Below, piece after piece: positions 5,755 to 11,021 of a DNA stretch of 11,021 nt. Each line of letters begins with the position of its first letter. Within the stretch, counting starts at the first letter, position 1. Source of the stretch: Planctomycetota bacterium (GTDB lineage Bacteria > Planctomycetota > Planctomycetia > Pirellulales > UBA1268); assembly GCA_003669255.1 (NCBI GenBank), contig QWPO01000163.1, positions 1-11,021 of the forward strand, in the 5' to 3' direction. A program made the translations under genes and the position numbers. The notes below the pieces were generated by a model that was not told the DNA's origin, ran no database searches, and worked only from the letters and a program-made list of their open reading frames with translations.

Positions 5755-7368
5755 TCAGGGTACGGGCGTAGTGAGCCCCCAGACGCGGGCCGTGAGCCGG
5801 CGGGCCGGCACGTCGAGATAGAAGCCATTGGCGGCGTGAACGTAGAGGGCCCTCACGATCGGCGACCGGGCGAGCGTGGATGCCGCCGCGTGGAGCGCGA
5901 ACATACCCACGAAGCCGACGACCACGATCGCGGCGACCACGATGTCGAGCGGCGACGCGGGGCCGACAGCATGGGCCACGGCCGCTGACTCAAGCAGCCG
6001 TTCGATCCCGAGCCATGCCACCGCGTAGCCGAGGCTCACGCCGCCCGCCGCGGCGATGCCACCGAGAGCGACCGGCCATGAGCCCGCCAGCAGCGATTGC
6101 CAAACCAGGGTGGTGAGGGCGATCGCCATCACCGCCACCAGCACGAGCCCACCGGGCTTAGAGGCCGGGTCGATCCCTGTGATGAATCCGCCGGCCGCGG
6201 CTCCGCCGGCCGCGATCGCCATCGCGCATGGCAGAGCCAGCGCCGCTTGAGTGGCTCCCACCACCGGCTTGCCATCGAGCCGGGTTTTGGCAGCGGCATC
6301 GAGCACGCTGCCGCACGACAGGAAGGCGTGGGCCTTGTAGAGCGAGTGAGCCACGATGTGGAGCAGTCCTGCGGAGAAGGCGCCCAGACCGCACTGCAGC
6401 ATCATGAACCCCATCTGGGCGATCGTGGAGAAGGCGAGCGACCGCTTGATGCTCGTTTGCGTGAGCATCACGAGGCCGCCGAACAAGGCCGTGACGGCCC
6501 CCACGAGTGCAAGCAGATCGAGGGCGAGGTGCGACAGCGACACCAGCGGGCTCAGGCGAATGACGAGAAAGCCTCCGGCGTTGATGATGCCGGCATGCAT
6601 CAGCGCGGAAACGGGCGTCGGGGCCTCCATGGTGTCGGGCAGCCAGCTGTGGAAAGGAACCTGCGCCGATTTCGTCATCGCGCCGAGCACGAATAGGATG
6701 CCGATCACCGTGAGCACCGGCGGTAGCGGCGCGGCGGAGGCGCGAATCGCGTCGGCCTCGGCAAACAAGGCCGCGTAGTCGGCGGTGCCGAAGTGCCAGA
6801 TCGTGAGGGCCAGCGCCGCTACGAGCATGGCGTCGCCAAGCCGGCTCACGAGAAACTTCTTGCGGGCTGCCCAGATTGCCCATGGCCGGTCGGGATAGTG
6901 CTCGAGCAATCGGTGGAGGCCGTAGCTCATAAGCATCCACGCGGCTGTCAGCATCACGAGGTTGCGGGAGACGACGAGTGCGAGGACCGCGCCGAGCGTG
7001 AGCGATAGCGCGGCGAAGAACCGTCCCTGCCGTGGTTCACCCTCGAGCGCCCGGGCGGCGAAGCGAGCGATCACCAGGCCGATGAACGAGACGAGCAGGA
7101 GCATCACGGCCGTGAGCGAGTCAACGAATACGCCCACATTGAGCGGCAGTGGGGCAGGGGCGGCCCAGAAGACGTGGTCCACCGAGCCGGTCGTGGCGAG
7201 GAGGCCGGCTGTGGCGGCCGCGGCAGCTACGGACAGCGCCGTCAGCCAGACCACCACCGCCCGCATGGCCCGGGGATGCCGGTCAGCCAGGCTGGCTGGA
7301 ACGAGGCCGCCAGCAATCAGCAGGCAGGCCGGGGCGGCGGCGAGCAGTGGGAGGACTAGGGAATCCAT
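5755..7368 (-). CDS. dabB: DabB, NuoL/MrpA-like membrane subunit of the inorganic carbon transporter
   Basis: A polytopic 537-residue protein of the proton-conducting NADH-quinone oxidoreductase/Mrp antiporter group (Proton_antipo_M). It should supply the ion gradient that drives DabA. The hallmark block is KSAQVPFHSWLPDTMEAPTP (233-252), with Lys233 at the place of the NuoL TM7 lysine. IKRSLAFSTIAQMGF (307-321) and LLHIVAHSLYKAHAFLSCGS (335-354) follow, with Lys309, His337, His341 and Lys345. In TM5, by my alignment of WMLMS with the WELTS of MrpA, the usual glutamate is Met145; this may be typical of DabB. About 12-14 hydrophobic segments are present. The protein is shorter than NuoL at the C-terminus, as DabB proteins are. 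I chose ATG 7368 because GGAG lies 7 bp upstream and the protein then starts with a membrane segment; a TTG at 7392 would add 8 basic residues without a ribosome site. Confidence 0.9.
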   Translation of the reverse strand: MDSLVLPLLAAAPACLLIAGGLVPASLADRHPRAMRAVVVWLTALSVAAAAATAGLLATTGSVDHVFWAAPAPLPLNVGVFVDSLTAVMLLLVSFIGLVIARFAARALEGEPRQGRFFAALSLTLGAVLALVVSRNLVMLTAAWMLMSYGLHRLLEHYPDRPWAIWAARKKFLVSRLGDAMLVAALALTIWHFGTADYAALFAEADAIRASAAPLPPVLTVIGILFVLGAMTKSAQVPFHSWLPDTMEAPTPVSALMHAGIINAGGFLVIRLSPLVSLSHLALDLLALVGAVTALFGGLVMLTQTSIKRSLAFSTIAQMGFMMLQCGLGAFSAGLLHIVAHSLYKAHAFLSCGSVLDAAAKTRLDGKPVVGATQAALALPCAMAIAAGGAAAGGFITGIDPASKPGGLVLVAVMAIALTTLVWQSLLAGSWPVALGGIAAAGGVSLGYAVAWLGIERLLESAAVAHAVGPASPLDIVVAAIVVVGFVGMFALHAAASTLARSPIVRALYVHAANGFYLDVPARRLTARVWGLTTPVP

Positions 7369-7375
7369 GCGAAAT

Positions 7376-7379
7376 CTCC
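7376..7379 (-). promoter_or_regulatory. Ribosome binding site choosing the ATG start of dabB
   Basis: On the minus strand GGAG lies 7 bp before ATG at 7368 (CGGAGATTTCGC ahead of ATG). dabA has the same CGGAGAT upstream of its own start at 5668. This supports 7368 over the TTG at 7392. Confidence 0.65.
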
Positions 7380-7401
7380 GGGCTCGGGGCAAAAAGCTCC
7401 G

Positions 7402-7430
7402 TTGGCAAACCGTTGTCGGACGACTAGGAT
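7402..7430 (+). promoter_or_regulatory. Candidate sigma70-like promoter for the winged-helix regulator
   Basis: TTGGCA (7402-7407) matches the -35 consensus at five of six positions. Seventeen bp later TAGGAT (7425-7430) matches the -10 at four of six. The predicted start, about 7437, falls at the left edge of the inverted repeat 7436-7455, which would suit repression by a bound regulator. No equally good promoter for dabB was found on the minus strand. Confidence 0.4.
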
Positions 7431-7435
7431 AACAC

Positions 7436-7455
7436 GAAATATATATCGGTATTTC
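7436..7455. promoter_or_regulatory. Candidate operator: GAAATA-8-TATTTC inverted repeat in the divergent promoter region
   Basis: A perfect 6+6 inverted repeat with an 8-bp AT-rich centre (TATATCGG) lies in the 101-bp gap between dabB and the divergent regulator. It is the most AT-rich spot in a GC-rich window, and a 20-bp dyad is a usual site size for dimeric winged-helix repressors. Its place over the predicted transcription start of the regulator suggests autoregulation and possibly shared control of dabBA. This is inference from position and symmetry only. Confidence 0.45.
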
Positions 7456-7469
7456 TTGAGCGTGTTTTT

Positions 7470-7826
7470 ATGCGACGCCCCAGCGGAGCCCTTCACCCCT
7501 TGCCGCAGCTTGCTCGACCGACCGCGGCCAGGCCGGCAGCGGCAGTGCCGTCGAAGTCCGAGGCGCGATGGACGTTTCTCACCAACCACGCCCACGTGCT
7601 GATTGTGCTCTCGAAGAACCCCTCGACGGTTCTCCGTGAGGTGGCCCTGCGCGTGGGAATCACGGAGCGGGCGGTGCAGCGGATCATCGCCGACCTCGAG
7701 CGGGATGGCTTCATCGAGCGGGAGAAGGTGGGCCGGCAAAACTCCTACCGACTGCGATCCAAGCAGCCGTTGAGGCATCCGATCGAGGCCCATCGGTCGA
7801 TCGGCGATCTAATCGACCTCATCTGA
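7470..7826 (+). CDS. Small winged helix-turn-helix transcriptional regulator
   Basis: This is a 118-residue protein. A low-complexity Arg/Pro/Ala N-terminus (1-33) comes before a compact winged-helix domain that starts at WTFLTNHAHVLIVLSKNPST (34-53). The helix-turn-helix is LREVALRVGITERAVQRIIADL (55-76); the wing is DGFIEREKVGRQNSYRL (79-95), followed by the tail PLRHPIEAHRSIGDLIDLI. The layout WTFLTNHAHVL, VGITERAxQRI, GRxNxY, PLRHPxExH belongs to a small MarR/ArsR-like family often annotated only as a winged-helix regulator. No Cys or His sensing cluster is visible, so the ligand is unknown. The start is uncertain: ATG 7470 has only a weak TTGAG upstream, and the conserved domain begins 33 residues later. 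It is divergent from dabB and 31 bp ahead of the ABC gene on the same strand, so it could control either. Confidence 0.8.
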   Translation: MRRPSGALHPLPQLARPTAARPAAAVPSKSEARWTFLTNHAHVLIVLSKNPSTVLREVALRVGITERAVQRIIADLERDGFIEREKVGRQNSYRLRSKQPLRHPIEAHRSIGDLIDLI

Positions 7827-7846
7827 GTTGCACGAGGTTCCAAGGC

Positions 7847-7851
7847 GGAAG
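7847..7851 (+). promoter_or_regulatory. Ribosome binding site pointing to a TTG start for the ABC transporter
   Basis: GGAAG (within AAGGCGGAAG) lies 6 bp before TTG at 7858. The alternative upstream TTG at 7828 has no purine-rich site and would add only ten residues. I therefore prefer 7858, giving 551 residues. Confidence 0.55.
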
Positions 7852-7857
7852 ACTGAC

Positions 7858-9513
7858 TTGGCGGACCATCATCACCATTCCGGATCGACGCCCCGGCCGT
7901 GGAAGCGGCTCGCGGACGCGCTGCGCTTTGAGCGGAGCGACCTCTGGACCGTGATCGCTTTCGCGATGGCCGTGGGCGTGCTCTCGATTGTGACGCCTGC
8001 CGCCATCGAGGCACTCGTCAACACCGTGGCCTTCGGCGTGCAGCTCTGGCCAGTCATCGTGCTCGCGGGCGTGATGTTTGGATTCCTCATTCTTTCGGTC
8101 CTGCTTCGGGCGATGCAGCTCTTCGTGGTCGAATGCCTGCAGCGGCGATTCTTCGTGCGGACCGCCGACGCCTTCGCCGACCATTTTGCCCGGGCCGAAA
8201 TCGAGTCGTTTGACGGCCGCAACCCGACCGACATCGTGAATCGGTTCTTCGAGGTGGCGACCGTCCAGAAGGCCTTTGCCACGCTGCTCGTAGACGGCAT
8301 CGGCGTGGTGACGGTTACGCTCGTCGGCCTCGCGGTGCTTGCCTTCTACCACCCCTATCTGCTCACGTTCGCCGCGGTCATGGCGGCGCTCGTGTTCTTC
8401 CTGCTATTCGTGCTCGGGATCGGGGGCGTGAAGAGCAGCATCGCGGAGAGCTATGCGAAGTTTGACGTGGCGGCCTGGCTGGAGGAACTCGCCAAGTGCC
8501 CCCACACCTTCCGATTTGGCCGCGGCGGCGAGCTCGCGCATCGGCGGGCCGATGACCTCGCCGACGCCTACGTGACCGCGCGGCGGCGGCACTTTCGCGT
8601 GGTCTGGCGGCAGACGCTCTTCGCCTTCCTGCTGGAAGCCGTGGCCATGACGGTGCTACTTGGCCTCGGCGGCTGGCTCGTGATCAACCGGCAGTTGACA
8701 CTCGGACAGCTCGTGGCCGGGGAGTTGATCGTGGCCCTCGTCCTCGCCGCCATTTCGAAGAGCGGCAAGTACATCGAGACCTTCTATGACCTCCAGGCGT
8801 CTCTCGACAAGCTCGGCGTGATCGATCAGTTGCCGCTCGAACGCCAAGGGGGCGAAGTGCTCCCGGCAGGAGATCGGCCGATGCGAGTGGTGGTCGAATT
8901 GCGGAAGTGGACGCCGGACGGTCGCGTTGCCGCGGAGCCTCTGCGACGGCTCGAGATCAGCGCGGGTGAACGGGTGGCGGTGTGTGGGCCTTCGGGAAGC
9001 GGCAAGACGCGGCTGATGGAAACGCTGGCACTCCTGCGGGTGCCCGGGGAAGGTCTGCTCGAGCTCGACGGCCTCGACGCCCGGTCGCTCGACCGGCCAC
9101 AAACGCGGCTGCAACTGGCCTACGTCGGTCAGGCCGAGACCTTCGCCGACACCTTGGCCGAGAATATTCGCGTGGGCCGCAGCGAGCTTTCGGCTGCCGA
9201 TGTCCGCCGGGCGTTGGAGATGGTTGGGCTCGCCAACACGGTGGCCCGACTCCCGGACGGCGTCGCCACACCGATCGCCTCCGACGGATTGCCGCTCTCC
9301 GCCAACGACGTGTCGCGGCTCTCGATCGCCAGGGCCATCGCCGGCAAGCCGCGGCTGCTGCTCATCAACGGCATGCTCGACCGGCTCGACCTCCGGACAT
9401 GCCCAGAGCTGATCGAATCGCTCTTCGATCCCGCCGCTCCGTGGACGCTTGTGATCGTGACGGCCCGCGACGAAATTAAGTCCCGGTGCGACCGGGTGGT
9501 GGAGTGGTCATGA
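7858..9513 (+). CDS. ABC exporter half-transporter with a degenerate ATPase domain
   Basis: This 551-residue protein has a type IV (exporter) membrane domain with six predicted segments near 28-47, 64-84, 146-164, 168-190, 252-276 and 283-299, then a nucleotide-binding domain. Walker A is intact, GPSGSGKT (377-384), and the Q-loop Gln425 in YVGQ is present. The rest is changed. The signature reads LSANDVSRLSIARA (480-493) in place of LSGGQ. Walker B ends in LLLING (500-505), so Asp and catalytic Glu are Asn504 and Gly505. The switch region reads VTARDE with Ala536 where His is expected. The domain should bind nucleotide but hydrolyse poorly, unless a canonical partner supplies the second site. 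An N-terminal HHHH (4-7) is natural. There is no C39 peptidase domain. It overlaps the HlyD-type gene by 4 bp, which suggests type I-like export of an unseen substrate. Confidence 0.85.
   Translation: MADHHHHSGSTPRPWKRLADALRFERSDLWTVIAFAMAVGVLSIVTPAAIEALVNTVAFGVQLWPVIVLAGVMFGFLILSVLLRAMQLFVVECLQRRFFVRTADAFADHFARAEIESFDGRNPTDIVNRFFEVATVQKAFATLLVDGIGVVTVTLVGLAVLAFYHPYLLTFAAVMAALVFFLLFVLGIGGVKSSIAESYAKFDVAAWLEELAKCPHTFRFGRGGELAHRRADDLADAYVTARRRHFRVVWRQTLFAFLLEAVAMTVLLGLGGWLVINRQLTLGQLVAGELIVALVLAAISKSGKYIETFYDLQASLDKLGVIDQLPLERQGGEVLPAGDRPMRVVVELRKWTPDGRVAAEPLRRLEISAGERVAVCGPSGSGKTRLMETLALLRVPGEGLLELDGLDARSLDRPQTRLQLAYVGQAETFADTLAENIRVGRSELSAADVRRALEMVGLANTVARLPDGVATPIASDGLPLSANDVSRLSIARAIAGKPRLLLINGMLDRLDLRTCPELIESLFDPAAPWTLVIVTARDEIKSRCDRVVEWS
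9501..9504 (+). promoter_or_regulatory. Ribosome binding site inside the ABC gene for the overlapping adaptor gene
   Basis: GGAG lies 5 bp before ATG at 9510. That ATG overlaps the ABC stop as ATGA (9510-9513), a typical coupled start. It is preferred over the in-frame GTG at 9486. Confidence 0.65.
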
Positions 9514-10889
9514 CGCCACAGGGAGAGAAATCGCGGACGCGAACCAAGGGCGAGTCGGCGCTCGCGCGTGCCGCCACGCCCCGGCTGGTCCGCACCCTGG
9601 CCCGCCTGCTTTTCCTGGTCTTCCTGGCCACGCCGTTCCTCCTCGCCTTCGTACCCTGGCAGCAGACCGTGATGTGCCGGGGCATGGTCACCGCATATTC
9701 CCCAAACGAGCGCATGCAGGTGCTGACCGCCCGTGTTGCCGGCCAGGTTCGCACATGGCACGTGGTTGAGGGAAGCCGCGTGAAGATGAACGATCCGGTG
9801 GTCGATATCGAAGATAACGATCCTGAGCTCGCGGAGAGACTGGATGCGCAACGAGCTTTCCTTGCCGAGCGGCTCGTTGCTGCCCGCGAGGAGGTGGAGG
9901 AGCTCTCCGCTGCCGCCAAGGCGCAGGAGGCGGCTCGCGATGCGGCGGTCAAGGCCGCGGAGGCGAATCGTGAAGCGGCACGACGATCCGTGGAAGTCAC
10001 CCGGCAGTCCAAGGCCAACGCCGACTACGCACTCACGTTCGAGAAGAACCGCTTTGAGACGTTTGAGGAACTCTTCGCCAACCCCGAGTTTGGCGGCCTT
10101 GAAAGCCGCCTCAGCCGCGATGAAGCGCGGATGCGCTCAGACCGCGCCCAAACCGACACCGACAAGGCCGATGCCGAGATCCAACGAGCCCTGGCGACGC
10201 TGCTTACGCAGGAGGCCCTCCTGCTCCAGGCCGATGCCAACGGGCTCTCTGCCATCTCGGTGGCCCGCAGCAACCTGCGGAAGGCCGAGCAGAACCTGTT
10301 CACGATCGAGCGCGACATCCAGGAAATCGACAACCGGATCGAGCGATTCAAGGCCCGAAACGTGGTCGCCCCGTGCGACGGGTTCGTCTACCGCGTGGCG
10401 GCGAACGTGGGCCAGGGCGGCCAGTACGTAAAAGAAGGCGATGAGCTGTGCACGATCGTGCCCGATACCAACGATCGCGTCGTCGAGCTTTTCCTCGACG
10501 GCATCGACGCGCCGCTGGTGCTCGCGTTCGCCGACCGTACCGGACGGATGCCCCACGTACGGCTGCAGTTCGAGGGCTGGCCTGCGATCCAGTTTTCGGG
10601 CTGGCCGGAACTGGCGATCGGCACGTTCGGCGGCAAGGTGCGGCAGGTCGATTCGGCGGCCACTGTGACCGGAAAGTTTCGCGCGCTTGTGGAACCCGAG
10701 TCGCGGCTCGAGGGAGACACGTGGCCCGCGGCCGAGTTTCTGCGGCAGGGCAATCAGGCGGTGGGCTGGGTGTTTTTGAACCGTGTGCCGCTCGGCTACG
10801 AGATTTGGCGGCGGCTCAATGGCTTCCCGCCGGTGCTGGCGCCAGAGTCGAAGGACAAGGGCTCCAAGCCGCCCAAGGTCAAGGTCTGA
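9510..10889 (+). CDS. HlyD-type membrane fusion protein (periplasmic adaptor) partner of the ABC exporter
   Basis: This 459-residue protein has one N-terminal membrane anchor (about 32-48, LLFLVFLATPFLLAFVP) after a short basic cytoplasmic tail. The first lipoyl half-motif is at about 73-102 (ARVAGQVRTWHVVEGSRVK). A long coiled coil at about 105-283 is rich in Glu, Ala, Arg and Gln. The second lipoyl half is at 285-319 (VVAPCDGFVYRVAANVGQGG), followed by beta-barrel-like sequence that includes the GWP pairs at 356-358 and 364-366. The tail is Lys/Pro-rich (447-459). This is the classical adaptor layout: it should span the periplasm and link the ABC protein to an outer-membrane channel. The coiled coil is interrupted near 190-197 (NPEFGG), the likely hairpin turn. 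Start at ATG 9510 overlaps the ABC stop. No TolC-like gene is in the window; it may lie further downstream. Confidence 0.88.
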   Translation: MTPQGEKSRTRTKGESALARAATPRLVRTLARLLFLVFLATPFLLAFVPWQQTVMCRGMVTAYSPNERMQVLTARVAGQVRTWHVVEGSRVKMNDPVVDIEDNDPELAERLDAQRAFLAERLVAAREEVEELSAAAKAQEAARDAAVKAAEANREAARRSVEVTRQSKANADYALTFEKNRFETFEELFANPEFGGLESRLSRDEARMRSDRAQTDTDKADAEIQRALATLLTQEALLLQADANGLSAISVARSNLRKAEQNLFTIERDIQEIDNRIERFKARNVVAPCDGFVYRVAANVGQGGQYVKEGDELCTIVPDTNDRVVELFLDGIDAPLVLAFADRTGRMPHVRLQFEGWPAIQFSGWPELAIGTFGGKVRQVDSAATVTGKFRALVEPESRLEGDTWPAAEFLRQGNQAVGWVFLNRVPLGYEIWRRLNGFPPVLAPESKDKGSKPPKVKV

Positions 10890-10921
10890 ACGGGCTCATG
10901 CGTGGTCCGCAGCTTCTCGTC

Positions 10922-11018
10922 GAAAACGGTGGCAGGCACCATTTGTCTGGAGACCCCGGCCTATGGCCGGGGCCGTGCCGCCGGTGGCGGCCGGCAAATG
11001 GTGCCTGCCACCGTTTTC
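10922..11018. repeat. Palindromic 97-bp element with perfect 24-bp arms and two inner hairpins (REP/MITE-like)
   Basis: Positions 10922-10945 and 10995-11018 are exact reverse complements over 24 bp and contain GGTGGCAGGCACC and GGTGCCTGCCACC. The interior has two more perfect hairpins: CCCCGGCC-TAT-GGCCGGGG (10954-10972) and GCCGCC-GGT-GGCGGC (10977-10991). The whole thus folds as a three-way junction. From memory, GGTGNCAGGCACC palindromes are dispersed in many copies in planctomycete and some proteobacterial genomes and are linked to REP-associated tyrosine transposases. It lies 32 bp after the adaptor gene and could act as a transcription stop or mRNA stabiliser. Confidence 0.85.
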
Positions 11019-11021
11019 TGC

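Noticed and set aside
6158..6940. Long minus-strand frame overlapping dabB
   Set aside because: It lies in another frame of the same strand and lacks the membrane pattern; dabB carries the NuoL-type motifs.
7867..7878. HHHH near the N-terminus of the ABC protein, as if from an engineered tag
   Set aside because: Only four His residues, in natural context, with no vector sequence nearby; it is a native feature.
9486..9509. GTG at 9486 as start of the HlyD-type adaptor
   Set aside because: It has no ribosome site at a suitable distance, whereas ATG 9510 has GGAG 5 bp upstream and the ATGA overlap with the ABC stop.
10898..11021. Open frame starting at ATG 10898 (MRGPQLLVENGG) and running off the window
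   Set aside because: Most of it is the palindromic element, it has no clear ribosome site, and the peptide resembles nothing known to me. A new gene starting here cannot be excluded.

Overview
The window reads as a GC-rich bacterial chromosome, most likely a planctomycete. This is an inference from three things: many short inverted repeats built on GGCTTACGCC/GGCGTAAGCC between genes, two small planctomycete-type hypothetical families, and GTG/TTG starts. No rRNA, tRNA, CRISPR, integrase or transposase gene is visible.

Layout. (1) Positions 1-324 hold the end of a probable nucleotidyltransferase-type protein and a 60-residue basic small protein 3 bp behind it. (2) Positions 331-1492 are a tandemly duplicated module. 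Each copy has a hairpin-rich repeat, a conserved 55-bp leader carrying a sigma70-like promoter (TTGAGC, 17 bp, TAAAAT), and a gene for a 70-residue protein. The two proteins are 64% identical (45/70 by my count). Between them the repeat has grown into an array with an exact 125-bp period. (3) Positions 1512-3029 encode an Nramp-fold transporter whose canonical metal-binding motifs are replaced (DPGN by GSGE, MPH by SEL). It sits 19 bp behind the second small gene. (4) Two hairpins of the same repeat type lie in the convergent gap at 3034-3102. (5) On the minus strand, dabB (7368-5755) and dabA (5668-3110) encode a two-part inorganic-carbon uptake system. The four zinc ligands of DabA are all present. 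(6) A divergent winged-helix regulator (7470-7826) has a candidate promoter and a 6+6 inverted repeat upstream, suggesting autoregulation and possibly control of dabBA. (7) An ABC exporter half-transporter (7858-9513) and an HlyD-type adaptor (9510-10889) are translationally coupled by ATGA. The ATPase has an intact Walker A but has lost the Walker B Asp, the catalytic Glu, the switch His and the GGQ of the signature. (8) Positions 10922-11018 form a mobile-looking palindromic element with perfect 24-bp arms and two internal hairpins.

How the genes work together. DabB is a NuoL/MrpA-like cation-translocating membrane subunit and DabA a cytoplasmic carbonic-anhydrase-like subunit; together they accumulate bicarbonate. 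The ABC/HlyD pair looks like the inner-membrane and periplasmic parts of a type I-like export machine, with neither outer-membrane partner nor substrate in view. The most unusual items are the ATPase-degenerate exporter, the Nramp-like protein with a rewritten ion site, and the duplicated repeat-promoter-gene module.
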